Under the pieces are notes generated by a model that was given only the letters and a program-made list of their open reading frames with translations, did not search any database and was not told where the DNA came from. Below are positions 1-9,972 of a stretch of DNA of 64,000 nt, in pieces (the stretch's first letter is position 1; each line of letters begins with the position of its first letter). Source of the DNA: Dryocola clanedunensis subsp. sulfonylureivorans (lineage in GTDB: Bacteria > Pseudomonadota > Gammaproteobacteria > Enterobacterales > Enterobacteriaceae); assembly GCF_016756775.1 (NCBI RefSeq), contig NZ_JAERMU010000004.1:228620-292619 (forward strand), in the 5' to 3' direction. The translations under genes were made by a program, and so were the position numbers.

Positions 1-472
1 TGAGCCAGGCAACAAAAAGCTTTCCCCAGAGAGGGGCGGCAATCTGGCCAATTCCGTCTAAGGTGTTGACGCCATTAAGCTCCGCCACCAGCGAATTCGC
101 TTCGCGAGAAATAATGTCGGTTAAGGCCACCCATGAGTCACCCGAAAACAATGCCTGTAGCGCCTGACGGTGCTCCCGATGAACGCCACCATCTTCAAAC
201 AGCACGATGCCGTAAAGAAGGGATCGCAAAGCAGGAGAGAGGCTGAGGCTCCGTTTTTCCAGTTCAGCATGCAAATCTTCAGGGATTCCCGAAGAGATGA
301 AAGAGCGCTCTCTCAGAGCCTGATAAACATCCTTATAGCGAGTGAGTACCCATGTTTTACCTATTCGCATCACCGGCTGGTGAGTTCGCATGTGATGATA
401 AACGGTATGAAGATTTTCCTGAAAATCAGGAGATGCAGGGTTAAACCGAAGTGCTTTATCGAGATATGCCAT
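1..472 (-). CDS. Cytochrome P450, N-terminal part (cut by window edge)
   Basis: Reading the minus strand from an ATG at 472 gives an open frame of 157 codons that runs off the left edge. The translation looks like the N-terminal third of a bacterial class I cytochrome P450: it opens with RFNPASPDFQENLHTVYHHM and PVMRIGKTWVLTRYKDVYQA (substrate side of the fold, helix A and beta-1), and has FEDGGVHREHRQALQALF, the counterpart of the family's D-x-x-x-H-x-x-x-R-x-x-x-x-x-x-F helix C segment that contacts a heme propionate. The heme-binding Cys loop and ExxR lie outside the window, so catalytic competence cannot be judged. P450s are rare in Enterobacteriaceae. The gene sits just beyond proA, where E. 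coli has tRNA thrW and a prophage, so it may belong to an acquired island. Family call is firm; substrate unknown. Confidence 0.8.
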   Translation of the reverse strand, partial: MAYLDKALRFNPASPDFQENLHTVYHHMRTHQPVMRIGKTWVLTRYKDVYQALRERSFISSGIPEDLHAELEKRSLSLSPALRSLLYGIVLFEDGGVHREHRQALQALFSGDSWVALTDIISREANSLVAELNGVNTLDGIGQIAAPLWGKLFVAWL

Positions 473-642
473 AGGTGGGACCCTCGTCACAGGATGACTA
501 ACCTTTGAGTTAAGCAGGGATATGTTTCACTGACATTATTGCGACTGCGGTTAGTGGGACAACTTTTCTCGCTACGCCTTAAACGATGGACTCTCCTTTA
601 GCTTGTCAGTATTGACACTGAGAAGGAGATGGACTCAAAAGA

Positions 643-663
643 GTGTACTGACAAACAGTACAC
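643..663. repeat. Short inverted repeat downstream of proA
   Basis: An 8-bp perfect dyad GTGTACTG / CAGTACAC with a 5-nt loop lies between the P450 start and the proA end. No T-tract follows on either strand, so it may be an operator or a recombination scar rather than a terminator. Confidence 0.4.
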
Positions 664-676
664 GTCCCCAAAATGA

Positions 677-705
677 AAGGGTAATAACTTATCCGTATTA
701 CCCTT
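677..705 (-). terminator. Probable proBA terminator
   Basis: A perfect 10-bp stem AAGGGTAATA / TATTACCCTT with a 9-nt loop lies 7 bp beyond the proA stop. On the minus strand it is followed by a broken T-tract (TTTCATTTT), fitting a Rho-independent terminator for proBA. Confidence 0.65.
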
Positions 706-711
706 CTTCAA

Positions 712-1965
712 TCACCCCCGAACCGTATCGTCCCCAAAGCCTATCCACTTATAGGTGGTCAGCGCTTCCAGACCCATCGGGCCACGGGCGTGCAGCTTCT
801 GGGTGCTGACTGCAACTTCCGCGCCCAGGCCGAACTGCGCGCCGTCGGTGAAGCGGGTTGAGGCGTTCACATATACCGCAGAGGAATCCACTTCATTAAC
901 GAAGCGATTCGCGTTGCGCAGCGTGCGGGTCAGGATGGCGTCCGAATGCTGGGTGCCGTGCTCGCGGATGTGGTCGATGGCTTCGTCCAGATCGGCGACC
1001 ACCTTCACGTTCAGATGCAGAGACAGCCACTCATCATCGTACTCTTCCGCTTTCACCGGCAGCGCTTCCGCCGGGCCATTTTGCAACACCGGCAGGGATT
1101 TTTCGTCCGCGTGTAGCGTGACGCCGGACTCCGCCATCTGCTTGCTGAGCGCGGGCAGGAAGGTGTCGGCAATGCCCTGATGCACCAGCAGCGTTTCCAC
1201 CGTGTTGCAGGTGCTTGGCCGCTGAGTCTTGGCGTTAACGATGATTTTCAGCGCCGGTTCGATTTCCGCCGTGTCGTCCACCACGATATGGCAGACGCCA
1301 ATTCCGCCGGTGATCACCGGAATGGTGGACTGCTCGCGGCAAAGTTTATGCAGGCCCGCGCCGCCGCGTGGGATCAGCATATCGACGTAGCGATCCATCT
1401 TCAGCAGCTCGTTGACCAGCGCGCGGTCAGGGCTTTCAATCGCCTGTACTGCCGCCGCCGGCAGGCCGCATTCCACCAGCGCCTGCTGGATAACTTTCAC
1501 GGTGGCTGCGTTGGTACGCCACGTCTCTTTGCCGCCGCGCAGGATCGCCGCGTTGCCGGTTTTCAGGCACAGGGAGGCGACGTCTACGGTGACGTTAGGC
1601 CGCGCTTCATAAATCACGCCAATCACGCCCAGCGGCACGCGGCGACGCTCGAGGCGCAGGCCGCTGTCCAGCAGCCCGCCGTCAATCACCTGCCCTACCG
1701 GGTCGCCGAGGTTGCAGACCTGACGCACGTCGTCGGCGATACCTTTCAGGCGTGCCGGGGTGAGCAGCAGGCGGTCGAGCATCGCTTCGCTCAGGCCGTT
1801 GGTGCGGGCTTCCGCCACATCCTGCTCGTTGGCAGTGAGTATCTGTTCAGCCTGCGCTTCCAGGTAATCCGCAATGCGTTGCAGCACGCGGTTTTTCTCA
1901 AGGCTTGAGAGCAGTGCCATTTTGTAAGAGGCCGCTTTGGCGGCTTTGCCCATCTGTTCCAGCAT
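712..1965 (-). CDS. proA: Gamma-glutamyl phosphate reductase
   Basis: 417 aa, the usual ProA length. It reduces gamma-glutamyl phosphate to glutamate-5-semialdehyde with NADPH, the second step of proline synthesis in the cytosol. The translation is collinear with enterobacterial ProA, including the segment around the active-site Cys ([17 protein letters not shown], near residue 254) and the aldehyde-dehydrogenase-like nucleotide region ([29 protein letters not shown]). It starts 10 bp after proB, so the two form one operon. Downstream are a candidate terminator and then a P450 gene instead of the tRNA found in E. coli. Confidence 0.98.
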   Translation of the reverse strand: MLEQMGKAAKAASYKMALLSSLEKNRVLQRIADYLEAQAEQILTANEQDVAEARTNGLSEAMLDRLLLTPARLKGIADDVRQVCNLGDPVGQVIDGGLLDSGLRLERRRVPLGVIGVIYEARPNVTVDVASLCLKTGNAAILRGGKETWRTNAATVKVIQQALVECGLPAAAVQAIESPDRALVNELLKMDRYVDMLIPRGGAGLHKLCREQSTIPVITGGIGVCHIVVDDTAEIEPALKIIVNAKTQRPSTCNTVETLLVHQGIADTFLPALSKQMAESGVTLHADEKSLPVLQNGPAEALPVKAEEYDDEWLSLHLNVKVVADLDEAIDHIREHGTQHSDAILTRTLRNANRFVNEVDSSAVYVNASTRFTDGAQFGLGAEVAVSTQKLHARGPMGLEALTTYKWIGFGDDTVRG

Positions 1966-1975
1966 TGCCCGCTCC

Positions 1976-3079
1976 TTAGTTAACGATCATGTCGTCACGA
2001 TGCACCGCCACCGGGCCGTATTCATAGCCGAGGATCGCACCGATCTGTTGTGAATGGTGGCCCGCCACGCGACGCAGCGCATCGCTGTTGTAGCGGCAGA
2101 CGCCATGGGCGATGTCGCGCCCTTCCAGGCTGCGAATGCGGATGACTTCGCCACGGGAAAAGTTGCCCGTCACGCTTTTGATCCCTTTAGGCAACAGAGA
2201 ACTGCCACGCTCGAGGATGGCGGAGAGCGCGCCGTCGTCCACGGTGATTTCACCCGCAGGTGGCGCGCCGAAGATCCAGCGTTTGCGGTTCTCCAGCGGC
2301 GACTGCTGCGCGTGAAAGCGCGTGCCTACTGGCGTACCCGCCATCACATCGCCAATCACGCCAGGCTTACTGCCTGCTGCAATAATGACGTCGATGCCCG
2401 CACGGCAGGCAACGTCTGCGGCCTGTAGTTTGGTGCCCATGCCGCCCGTACCCAGGCCCGAGACGCTGTCGCCCGCGATGGAGCGTAGCGCGTCGTCGAT
2501 GCCGTGAACTTCTTTAATGAGCTCCGCTTCCGGGTTATTGCGCGGGTCTGCGGTATAGAGGCCCTGCTGGTCGGTCAGCAGCAGCAGTTTGTCCGCCCCG
2601 GCCAGAATAGCGGCCAGCGCAGAGAGATTATCGTTATCGCCGACTTTGATTTCTGCGGTAGCCACCGCATCGTTTTCGTTGATGATCGGCACGATGTTGT
2701 TATCGAGCAGCGCACGCAGGGTGTCACGCGCGTTCAGAAAGCGCTCGCGGTCTTCCATATCGGCACGCGTCAGCAGCATCTGCCCGACGTGGATACCGTA
2801 AATAGAGAAGAGCTGTTCCCACAGCTGAATAAGGCGGCTCTGCCCAACCGCCGCCAGCAGTTGCTTGGAGGCGATAGTGGCGGGGAGTTCCGGGTAGCCC
2901 AGATGCTCGCGCCCGGCGGCAATGGCCCCGGAGGTAACAATAACAATGCGGTGCCCGCTCGCGTGCAGCTGCGCGCACTGGCGCACCAGCTCAACGATGT
3001 GGGCGCGGTTCAGGCGGCGTGAGCCACCGGTTAATACGCTGGTGCCAAGTTTAACGACCAGCGTCTGGCTATCACTCAT
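1976..3079 (-). CDS. proB: Glutamate 5-kinase
   Basis: 367 aa, the full enterobacterial length. It phosphorylates glutamate to gamma-glutamyl phosphate and is the proline-feedback-inhibited first step of proline synthesis. The amino-acid-kinase domain begins [18 protein letters not shown] and includes the glutamate-binding stretch [24 protein letters not shown]. The C-terminal about 100 residues form a PUA domain (from about residue 275). First gene of proBA, divergent from phoE, with about 290 bp between them holding both promoters. Confidence 0.98.
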   Translation of the reverse strand: MSDSQTLVVKLGTSVLTGGSRRLNRAHIVELVRQCAQLHASGHRIVIVTSGAIAAGREHLGYPELPATIASKQLLAAVGQSRLIQLWEQLFSIYGIHVGQMLLTRADMEDRERFLNARDTLRALLDNNIVPIINENDAVATAEIKVGDNDNLSALAAILAGADKLLLLTDQQGLYTADPRNNPEAELIKEVHGIDDALRSIAGDSVSGLGTGGMGTKLQAADVACRAGIDVIIAAGSKPGVIGDVMAGTPVGTRFHAQQSPLENRKRWIFGAPPAGEITVDDGALSAILERGSSLLPKGIKSVTGNFSRGEVIRIRSLEGRDIAHGVCRYNSDALRRVAGHHSQQIGAILGYEYGPVAVHRDDMIVN

Positions 3080-3271
3080 GATTCTCTGCCGTTTTAACGA
3101 AAGGGGGAAAATTAAAGACCAACTGACGTTGTATCAGGACTCACGCGCCTTGCCAACAGGCTGAGAGGGAAATCACACAACTTCCTGAAAGGGATCAGCA
3201 AGCGTAGCGGTAACATTTGACAATTTTATGACGGCAAACCTTTTTTACCTATATTTAAGTTTTATCTTGTT

Positions 3272-3289
3272 CTGTCATAAATCTTTCAT
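3272..3289 (+). promoter_or_regulatory. Pho box (PhoB site) upstream of phoE
   Basis: CTGTCATAAATCTTTCAT matches the 18-bp PhoB consensus (two CTGTCAT-type direct repeats 11 bp apart) with one mismatch in the second repeat. An AT-rich -10-like TAAAAC follows at 3300-3305, as in PhoB-activated promoters where the Pho box replaces the -35. This supports phosphate-starvation control of the porin. Confidence 0.8.
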
Positions 3290-3373
3290 CTCCAGGCGAT
3301 AAAACTCTCTGCGTTTTTTAACGGAATTTATTTCGATTAAATTTTAGCGCGTCCAACACATCTGGAATTGAAA

Positions 3374-4471
3374 ATGAAAAAGACCACACTGGCATTGATG
3401 GTAATAAGCGTTGTTGCTGTCTCCTCTTCTCAGGCCGCAGAGATTTTTAATAAAGACGGAAATAAACTCGATCTCTATGGAAAGGTTAAAGGGCTGCATT
3501 ATTTCAGTGATAATAATAGTGTTGATGGTGACCAGTCCTATGTTCGCCTGGGCTTTAAAGGTGAAACACAGATTAACGATCTGCTGACCGGTTTTGGCCA
3601 GTGGGAATACCAGATGGCGGGCAATAAAAGCGAGAGCGATACTAATACCGCGAAAACGCGTTTAGCCTTTGCAGGTTTAAAAGCCGGTGACTACGGTTCA
3701 TTCGATTATGGCCGTAACTATGGCGTGCTTTATAACATCGCCTCGTGGACGGATATGATGCCGGAGTTTGGTGACGACTCTTACACCAAAACCGATAACT
3801 TTATGACCGGCCGTGCTAACGGGCTGGCAACTTACCGTAATACCGACTTCTTCGGATTGATCGATGGCCTCAAGTTTGCCTTACAGTACCAGGGTAAAAA
3901 CGAGAACGACGGCCGCGCGGCAAGCAAAGCCAACGGCGACGGTTTCGGGACTTCCCTGACTTATGAGCTGGGCGACAGCGGCATGAGCGTAGGCGGCGCG
4001 TACAGTAACTCCAACCGCACGCTGGCGCAGAAAACCAATATTTACGGTCAGGGTGATAAAGCCGAAGCCTGGACCACCGGCCTGAAATATGATGCCAACA
4101 ATGTTTACCTGGCCGCTATGTATGCCGAAACACGCAATATGACGCCAGTGTCCGGCACGGCTAATATCGGCGGAGTGGACACCTCAGTCAGCGGCTTTGC
4201 GAATAAAAACCAGGCGTTTGAAGTGATTGCTCAGTACCAGTTTGATTTCGGCCTGCGTCCGTCACTGGGTTATGTTCAGGCGAAAGGCAAAGATATTGAA
4301 GGCGTAGGTGATGCAGACCTGGTGAAATATATCGATGTTGCCGCCACTTATTATTTCAATAAAAACATGTCGACGTATGTGGATTATAAAATCAACCAAC
4401 TGGGTGATAATAACGCACTCAACCTGAATACGGATGACGTGGTAGCTTTAGGTCTGGTTTATCAGTTCTGA
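3374..4471 (+). CDS. phoE: Phosphate-starvation porin PhoE
   Basis: 365 aa. Trimeric 16-stranded outer-membrane porin favouring anions such as phosphate. The start is the ATG at 3374; an in-frame TTG two codons earlier is not needed. A 21-residue signal peptide ends SSSQA before [18 protein letters not shown]. The pore loop segment [20 protein letters not shown] and the C-terminal strand ending VALGLVYQF (terminal Phe for BAM recognition) are typical. It is about 14 residues longer than E. coli PhoE, mainly in a surface loop near [15 protein letters not shown]. Position between proB and crl, plus the Pho box, separates it from OmpC/OmpF. Confidence 0.95.
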   Translation: MKKTTLALMVISVVAVSSSQAAEIFNKDGNKLDLYGKVKGLHYFSDNNSVDGDQSYVRLGFKGETQINDLLTGFGQWEYQMAGNKSESDTNTAKTRLAFAGLKAGDYGSFDYGRNYGVLYNIASWTDMMPEFGDDSYTKTDNFMTGRANGLATYRNTDFFGLIDGLKFALQYQGKNENDGRAASKANGDGFGTSLTYELGDSGMSVGGAYSNSNRTLAQKTNIYGQGDKAEAWTTGLKYDANNVYLAAMYAETRNMTPVSGTANIGGVDTSVSGFANKNQAFEVIAQYQFDFGLRPSLGYVQAKGKDIEGVGDADLVKYIDVAATYYFNKNMSTYVDYKINQLGDNNALNLNTDDVVALGLVYQF

Positions 4472-4528
4472 CTTTATCATGCTTAACGGCGGAGAACGCT
4501 TCAGTTATCTGTCGTAAAAATACAAATA

Positions 4529-4557
4529 AAAAAGCCCTTTATTAAAAAGGGCTTTTT
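4529..4557. terminator. Bidirectional terminator between phoE and crl
   Basis: A perfect 12-bp stem AAAAAGCCCTTT / AAAGGGCTTTTT with a 5-nt loop has A-rich and T-rich flanks, so it can end transcription from both convergent genes. Confidence 0.9.
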
Positions 4558-4570
4558 ATTTTTAAAAACC

Positions 4571-4972
4571 TCACGCTGAAAGCTTAACGGGCTTTTCAGC
4601 AAAATCTTTGGCAGGCACCAGATCCAGATTTAATGTTTTTAACAAATCACGTAAACGTTCGTGGAAACCACGCAGCGTCACTTCGAGCCTGTCTTCCACT
4701 TCTTTGTCTTTCGAGGCGGTCGGCGTCCATTTTCCGTCCTGATCGAACAAACCAAAGTGCCAGGTATAGGTAAACTGCTTTTCCTGTGCTTCCAGCTCCA
4801 TCCACCATCCCCAGAACTCGCGTTTCTCCGGCGCAGGTTTCACGTTGACGCATACTGCCAGGCAGTCGAAGAAGAAACGGTTGCCCTCACACTGCTCTTC
4901 CCGGATGTACGGGCCAAGGGCGGCAAACTTTTTGATCAATCTTCCTTTCGGGTGTCCACTCGGTAACGTCAT
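4571..4972 (-). CDS. crl: Sigma factor-binding protein Crl
   Basis: 133 aa, the E. coli length. Crl binds sigma-S and helps it assemble with core RNA polymerase. The start is taken at ATG 4972 ([16 protein letters not shown]) because it aligns with known Crl and has AGGAG 6 nt upstream; an in-frame ATG 8 codons earlier lacks support. Conserved segments include [20 protein letters not shown] and the [11 protein letters not shown] motif. It faces phoE across a shared terminator, the same order as E. coli. Confidence 0.96.
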   Translation of the reverse strand: MTLPSGHPKGRLIKKFAALGPYIREEQCEGNRFFFDCLAVCVNVKPAPEKREFWGWWMELEAQEKQFTYTWHFGLFDQDGKWTPTASKDKEVEDRLEVTLRGFHERLRDLLKTLNLDLVPAKDFAEKPVKLSA

Positions 4973-5029
4973 TGCGATCTCCTGTTGTGAAGCCACTGTT
5001 TTACCAAACCGTTAAGATTTAGCAAATTT

Positions 5030-6277
5030 TTAACGTAATCTCTGTTTGATCCATACCGTGATTTCTTTTAAGGCATTGTCAAAATTCTTATACACGGGGT
5101 TGAAGGGGATCGACAACAATTTGCCATCTACAGATGACGAAGTGATTAAACGGGACTCCTCCTCCGAGCTGAACGGATCGTTGGCCCAGTAGCCAGACAG
5201 CATTGGCGTTGGGCAACGTCGGCCCAGCAACCCTTGTGTCTTGAGAGAGTAACGGTTCAGCTCAACGCTCAATGCGCTGTCCGACGCATCGTACATGCCT
5301 AAGCGGCTGGCAAGAACGTCAATGTACATTTCCGGCACCTGCGCCTGGCGTACAGGGTCGCTTAGCAGACTGTGCACCACCGGGCCAAGACAGGCGACGG
5401 CTTTCAGGCGCGGCGCTTCAAGGTAAGCAAGACGTACGGCGACGTTTGCCCCGAAGCGGAAGCCAAATGCGGCGACGCGGGTGTGGTCCACCCACGGTAT
5501 ATTGGGCAGCGCCTTTAGCACATGCTGATGTAGCTGGCTGGAATCCTGGGTCAGCTTCCATTTTGAGGAGTAGCCGACCGACGGCATATCAATCGTCAGC
5601 ATCGCGATGCCCTGCGGGGCTAAGTACTTTTCAAACAGGGAGTAGTAGTCGCTTTGCAGCGCGTCCAGCCCACCGCACATCAATACCGTTGGCTGCGGCC
5701 CGGTGGCCCCTTTCGGCATATGCAGGAAGCCGGTGATTGCCCCCCCGCCGCTGATGGAGAACTCCAGCTCGCGCAGATCGCCGGACAGGCGCGGCGCGGC
5801 TTCTTCAAACGCACGGTTAGCAAGCACTTGCGCCTGCTCTGCCAGTGGATCGCCTTTCAGATGCGGATAGGCCGCAATGCTGTAGAGGTTGGCAGCCTGG
5901 AGCCAGTGCTTACCTACTTTCGCGGGATCGGTTTCCTGATTGGCTTTTTGCTGCCACATCATCGCCTGCTTCGACCATTCGTAAATCCAGTTGCCGCCAC
6001 GGTAGCCCACAACGGTATCGAACAGATCGTCGTTAGTGCGCTCTTCTTTGCAGCAGGCGATGCGGGCCTGAACGTCAAGAATTTCACGCGGATCTACGCC
6101 ACGCCAGATCCACATCAGGCGATTAACCATACGGTACCAGTGCGGAACGGTTTTGCCGTCCAGGGCGGACTGAATATTGGGGGCAGAATGATGTCGGGCG
6201 CGACGGATTAGCGTCGAGGTTTCGGGGTGTTTAAAACGGGGTTTGAACAGCTCTTCGCTCAGATTGACCTGTGACAT
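5030..6277 (-). CDS. frsA: Fermentation-respiration switch protein / esterase FrsA
   Basis: 415 aa, about the E. coli length of 414. Alpha/beta-hydrolase-fold protein (DUF1100), reported to bind unphosphorylated enzyme IIA-Glc and shift metabolism between respiration and fermentation, with weak esterase activity. The translation shows the hydrolase core: [20 protein letters not shown], a nucleophile-elbow region [19 protein letters not shown] where the usual Ser is not in a plain GxSxG, and PTVLMCGG. Convergent with nothing; lies downstream of gpt but separated by a terminator. Family assignment is sure, physiological role less so. Confidence 0.95.
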   Translation of the reverse strand: MSQVNLSEELFKPRFKHPETSTLIRRARHHSAPNIQSALDGKTVPHWYRMVNRLMWIWRGVDPREILDVQARIACCKEERTNDDLFDTVVGYRGGNWIYEWSKQAMMWQQKANQETDPAKVGKHWLQAANLYSIAAYPHLKGDPLAEQAQVLANRAFEEAAPRLSGDLRELEFSISGGGAITGFLHMPKGATGPQPTVLMCGGLDALQSDYYSLFEKYLAPQGIAMLTIDMPSVGYSSKWKLTQDSSQLHQHVLKALPNIPWVDHTRVAAFGFRFGANVAVRLAYLEAPRLKAVACLGPVVHSLLSDPVRQAQVPEMYIDVLASRLGMYDASDSALSVELNRYSLKTQGLLGRRCPTPMLSGYWANDPFSSEEESRLITSSSVDGKLLSIPFNPVYKNFDNALKEITVWIKQRLR

Positions 6278-6345
6278 CGCTTGTCTGCCTCCATGAAAAC
6301 GTCAGGAATGCAGCATTGTACTCTGTCGGCGGCTAAAAAACAGAA

Positions 6346-6366
6346 ACGCCCGGCTTAGCCGGGCGT
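6346..6366 (-). terminator. gpt terminator
   Basis: A 9-bp GC-rich stem ACGCCCGGC / GCCGGGCGT with a TTA loop is followed on the minus strand by TTTCTGTTTTTT. It lies 24 bp after the gpt stop. Confidence 0.88.
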
Positions 6367-6390
6367 AAATCTATGCAAAGGATGAATGTA

Positions 6391-6849
6391 TTAACGACCG
6401 GCTAATGGCGGCACAAATACAACACCCATATCCCACGGCTGCTCGATCCAGGTGTCCTGCGGGATATCAATCACGTAGTCGTCAACCAGCGGTTGGCCTG
6501 CTGGCTTGGCGAAGATAGTGACGAAATGCGCTTTCGGGTACATTTCGCGAATCGCAACGGCGGTGCCGCCAGTATCAACCAGATCGTCAATCACGATAAA
6601 ACCTTCGCCGTCGCCTTCAGCACGCTTCAGGACGGTCAGCTCGCGCTGGTTGTCGTGGTCGTAGCTGGAGATACAGACGGTATCAACATGACGAATACCC
6701 AGTTCACGTGCCAGCAGAGCGCCTGGAACCAGACCGCCACGGCTAACGGCAATGATGCCTTTCCACTGTTCTGCAGGCAGCAGGCGGCTGGCCAGCTTGC
6801 GCGCGTGAATCTGCAACATGTCCCAGGTGACGACGTATTTTTCGCTCAT
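6391..6849 (-). CDS. gpt: Xanthine-guanine phosphoribosyltransferase
   Basis: 152 aa, identical in length to E. coli Gpt. Membrane-associated purine salvage enzyme joining xanthine, guanine or hypoxanthine to PRPP. The PRPP-binding loop [12 protein letters not shown] (about residues 86-97) is intact, and the N-terminal [18 protein letters not shown] supplies the pyrophosphate-binding Arg/Gly loop. Monocistronic with its own terminator, divergent from pepD. It can feed xanthine-derived nucleotides, but is not physically tied to the purine-catabolic genes about 15 kb away. Confidence 0.98.
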   Translation of the reverse strand: MSEKYVVTWDMLQIHARKLASRLLPAEQWKGIIAVSRGGLVPGALLARELGIRHVDTVCISSYDHDNQRELTVLKRAEGDGEGFIVIDDLVDTGGTAVAIREMYPKAHFVTIFAKPAGQPLVDDYVIDIPQDTWIEQPWDMGVVFVPPLAGR

Positions 6850-7103
6850 GTGATGTATCCCGGCCTATTGTTAACGGCTTAAAAATGTTCAAAGGGGTTT
6901 TGGTTGCGCGAGATTATAGAGATCTGACGCACTAAAAACCAGCGTTGCGGGCCGACAGCAGCGGTTTTTAAGTGGATTGGGTCGTCACAACCTGAGAGTT
7001 AGTGGTATTCTCAGACCATCGCGCAAGCCCCGCTTGCAGTGTAAATGAGCCTGGTCCGGACTGTGACCAGCGTGCCAAAAATTAAATTCCTGGGAGACTT
7101 AAC

Positions 7104-8561
7104 GTGTCTGAATTGTCTCAATTATCTCCGCAGCCGCTGTGGGATATTTTTGCCAAAATCTGTTCCATTCCGCACCCCTCTTATCATGAAGAGCAACTGG
7201 CGGAACACATTCTGTCCTGGGCAAAAGAAAAGGGCCTGCACGTTGAACGCGACCAGGTGGGTAACATCCTGATTCGCAAACCTGCCACCGCCGGTATGGA
7301 AAACCGTAAACCGGTTGTTCTGCAGGCGCACCTCGATATGGTGCCGCAGAAAAACAACGATACCGTGCACGACTTTACTAAAGATCCTATCCAGCCGTAC
7401 GTTGATGGCGAGTGGGTGAAAGCTCGCGGCACCACGCTGGGTGCGGATAACGGTATCGGCATGGCGTCCGCGCTGGCTGTACTGGCAGACGACACCGTGG
7501 CCCACGGCCCGCTGGAAGTGCTGCTGACCATGACCGAAGAAGCCGGAATGGACGGGGCTTTTGGCCTTCAGACTGGCTGGTTGCAGGCCGATATCCTGAT
7601 TAACACCGACTCCGAAGAAGAGGGTGAAATCTACATGGGCTGCGCGGGCGGGATTGATTTTATCTCCACCCTGCCAGTGCAGCGTGAAGCCGTACCGGCT
7701 GGTTTCGACACCTTCAAGCTGACGATTAAAGGCCTGAAGGGCGGTCACTCCGGCGCAGAAATCCACCTGGGTTTAGGCAACGCCAACAAGCTGCTGGCCC
7801 GCTTCCTGTCTGCCCACGCGGCGGAGCTGGACGCACGTCTGATCGACTTCAGCGGCGGCACCCTGCGTAATGCCATCCCACGCGAAGGCTCAGCCGTGCT
7901 GGCCGTGCCTGCGGCTAAAGCGGCGCAGCTGAAAGATCTAGCCGGCCAGTATCTGGCAATCCTGCAAAACGAGCTGGGCGCGGTGGAGAAAAACACCACC
8001 GTTCTGGTCGAAGCAACCAGCACGGATAAAGCTGCCCTGACGGCAAACAGCCGCGACACCTTTATCAAGCTGCTGAACGCCACGCCAAACGGCGTGATCC
8101 GCAACTCCGATGCGGTGAAAGGCGTGGTTGAAACTTCCCTGAACGTGGGCGTGGTTACCCTGAGCGAAGAGAGCGCGGAAATCATCTGTCTGATCCGTTC
8201 CCTCATCGATACCGGTAAAGACTACGTGGTGAGCATGCTGGAATCCGTAGGCCAGCTGGCTGGCGCGCAGACCGTTGCCAAAGGCAGCTACCCGGGCTGG
8301 CAGCCGGATGCGGCTTCCCCGGTGATGGCGCTGGTTCGTGAAACCTACCAGAAGCTGTTCAACAAGACGCCGAACATCATGGTTATCCATGCGGGTCTGG
8401 AATGTGGTCTGTTCAAGAAGCCTTATCCGGAGATGGATATGGTGTCTATTGGGCCAACCATTACCGGGCCGCACTCTCCGGATGAGCAGGTGCATATCGC
8501 AAGCGTGGGCCAGTACTGGATCCTGCTGACCGAACTGCTGAAAGCGATTCCTGCGAAGTAA
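7104..8561 (+). CDS. pepD: Aminoacyl-histidine dipeptidase (peptidase D)
   Basis: 485 aa, full length for PepD (peptidase M20, carnosinase-like). Cytosolic zinc enzyme cleaving Xaa-His and other dipeptides. It starts at a GTG preceded by GGGAGA, as in E. coli. Metal and catalytic segments are visible: LQAHLDMVPQ (His, Asp), GTTLGADNGIGMA, TMTEEAGMDGAFGL (general-base Glu pair), NTDSEEEGEIYMGCAGG and, near the end, VIHAGLECGLF (His). Divergent from gpt with a 254-bp gap; followed by a CCCTCTCCC-type repeat before convergent dinB. Confidence 0.98.
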   Translation: MSELSQLSPQPLWDIFAKICSIPHPSYHEEQLAEHILSWAKEKGLHVERDQVGNILIRKPATAGMENRKPVVLQAHLDMVPQKNNDTVHDFTKDPIQPYVDGEWVKARGTTLGADNGIGMASALAVLADDTVAHGPLEVLLTMTEEAGMDGAFGLQTGWLQADILINTDSEEEGEIYMGCAGGIDFISTLPVQREAVPAGFDTFKLTIKGLKGGHSGAEIHLGLGNANKLLARFLSAHAAELDARLIDFSGGTLRNAIPREGSAVLAVPAAKAAQLKDLAGQYLAILQNELGAVEKNTTVLVEATSTDKAALTANSRDTFIKLLNATPNGVIRNSDAVKGVVETSLNVGVVTLSEESAEIICLIRSLIDTGKDYVVSMLESVGQLAGAQTVAKGSYPGWQPDAASPVMALVRETYQKLFNKTPNIMVIHAGLECGLFKKPYPEMDMVSIGPTITGPHSPDEQVHIASVGQYWILLTELLKAIPAK

Positions 8562-8567
8562 GCTTAT

Positions 8568-8651
8568 CCCCTCACCCCGGCCCTCTCCCCTAAGGGGCGA
8601 GGGAGCAATGAAAGTCCCCTCTCCCTTTTAGGGAGAGGGTTAGGGTGAGGG
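8568..8651. repeat. CCCTCACC/CCCTCTCCC imperfect palindromic repeat
   Basis: Two nested GC-rich inverted repeats (CCCCTCACCCCGGCCCTCTC with partner GGGAGAGGGTTAGGGTGAGG, plus internal CCCCTAAGGGG-type hairpins) fill the gap between convergent pepD and dinB. A second copy of the same family lies at 22283-22368, also after a gene end. Such elements are common intergenic repeats in Enterobacter/Klebsiella genomes and probably act as transcript 3' ends. Confidence 0.8.
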
Positions 8652-8656
8652 TCATT

Positions 8657-9718
8657 TCACAGCCCCAGCAATAGCTGCCGCTCCAGCTGCGGATCCAGCA
8701 GCGTCACGTGTAACCCCACCAGCCTCACGCCTCTCCCTCCCCGGCGCTCATCCCATGTTTTTCCTGCGGTGGCTATCAGGTCTTCTTTGTTCAGCTGCGG
8801 CCAGACGTGTTCCTGAGTGGTTTGCTGGAAATCGTTAAATTTGAGTTTGATGCCCTGACGGGCAATCAGTAAGTCCGGCCTCTCTTTTGTCAGCCTTCTT
8901 TCCAGCTCCGGATACAGCTGTTCGATGATGGCCTCGCAGTCTTCCCACTCGTGAATATCCTCCGCCAGCGTTCGCTCCACGCCTATGGATTTGCGCTGCC
9001 TGTCGTTGCTGATTTGCCGCTCGTCGATGCCCTGGCTGCGCTCCCAGATCACTCGTCCAAATTTGCCGAAGCGCTTGAGCAGCGAGGCAAGATCGGTTTT
9101 CTGCACGTCGGCACAGGTACGCAGCCCCAGGCTTTCAAGCTTGCCCGCGGTGACTTTGCCTACGCCGGGTATTTTAGCGAGGGGTAAAGTCTCGAGGAAC
9201 ACAGGCACGTCTTCAGGCGTGATCACATACTGGCCGTTGGGCTTGTTGAGATCGGAGGCGATTTTGGCGAGGAATTTAACCGGCGCGATGCCCGCAGAAG
9301 CGGTGAGGTTCAGCTCGTCAGAGATAGCCTGGCGGATTTCACGGGCCATTAACGTGGCCGAGCCGTGACAGTGTGGGCTGTCAGACACGTCCAGATAAGC
9401 TTCATCGAGCGACAGCGGTTCAATCAGCGTGGTGTAGCGGGAGAAGATTTCCCGGATGTGGTTCGAGGCTTCTTTGTAAGCGTCAAAACGACCGGGTAAA
9501 AGCGTGAGATGCGGGCAGAGCTTCAGTGCCGTGGCCGTAGCCATTGCGCTGTGGACGCCGTATTTACGCGCCGGATAGTTGGCGGTGCTGATCACGCCGC
9601 GGCGCTGGGTGCTGCCGCCTATCGCCAGCGGAATATCACGCAGGGCTGGATTATCACGCATCTCAACGGCGGCAAAGAAGCAGTCCATATCGACATGAAT
9701 GATTTTGCGCATACTCAT
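8657..9718 (-). CDS. dinB: DNA polymerase IV
   Basis: 353 aa Y-family translesion polymerase, SOS-induced. The palm residues are visible: [12 protein letters not shown] near the N-terminus (catalytic Asp, steric-gate Phe) and [12 protein letters not shown] (catalytic Asp-Glu). A helix-hairpin-helix region [16 protein letters not shown] and the C-terminal beta-clamp-binding tail QLLLGL are intact. The start could be this ATG or the ATG two codons later, which matches the E. coli start (MRKIIHVD). A LexA box lies 18 bp upstream. Convergent with pepD. Confidence 0.97.
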   Translation of the reverse strand: MSMRKIIHVDMDCFFAAVEMRDNPALRDIPLAIGGSTQRRGVISTANYPARKYGVHSAMATATALKLCPHLTLLPGRFDAYKEASNHIREIFSRYTTLIEPLSLDEAYLDVSDSPHCHGSATLMAREIRQAISDELNLTASAGIAPVKFLAKIASDLNKPNGQYVITPEDVPVFLETLPLAKIPGVGKVTAGKLESLGLRTCADVQKTDLASLLKRFGKFGRVIWERSQGIDERQISNDRQRKSIGVERTLAEDIHEWEDCEAIIEQLYPELERRLTKERPDLLIARQGIKLKFNDFQQTTQEHVWPQLNKEDLIATAGKTWDERRGGRGVRLVGLHVTLLDPQLERQLLLGL

Positions 9719-9735
9719 CTGGCTCGGTTATTTAA

Positions 9736-9751
9736 CTGGATAAGTATACAG
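9736..9751 (-). promoter_or_regulatory. LexA (SOS) box of dinB
   Basis: On the minus strand CTGTATACTTATCCAG fits CTGT-N8-ACAG with one mismatch in the last half-site (CCAG), much like the E. coli dinB operator. Confidence 0.85.
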
Positions 9752-9786
9752 TTAAAAGTGTGAGCATGGCAATTCGTTGGGGGATT

Positions 9787-9967
9787 GTCGGATGACGCTT
9801 CGCTTATCCGACCTACGATAATTCGGGGATCTCGGAGGCTCGTCGGATGACGCTGCGCTTATCCGACCTACGATAATTCGGGGATCTAGGGAGAATTGTC
9901 GGATGACGCTGCGCTTATCCTGCCTACGGAAAACAAGCGTAGGTTAGATAAGCGCAGCGCCATCTAA
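9787..9967. repeat. REP/BIME array between dinB and nqrM
   Basis: Three direct copies of a REP-like unit (GTCGGATGACGCTKCGCTTA then TCCGACCTAC) start at 9787, 9842 and 9898, spaced 55-56 bp with a shared linker CGATAATTCGGGGATCT after the first two. A fourth, inverted copy (GCGTAGGTTAGATAAGCGCA) ends the array at 9967, 5 bp from the nqrM stop. REP clusters serve as gyrase/IHF targets and mRNA 3'-end stabilisers; here the array would cap the nqr transcript. Confidence 0.9.
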
Positions 9968-9972
9968 CAAGA

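Noticed and set aside
170..508. 112-codon plus-strand frame near the left edge
   Set aside because: It lies antisense to the clear P450 reading frame, lacks a ribosome binding site and has no recognisable protein features.
473..711. tRNA-Thr (thrW) downstream of proA as in E. coli
   Set aside because: I looked for the tRNA on both strands in this gap and saw none; only two short dyads are present.
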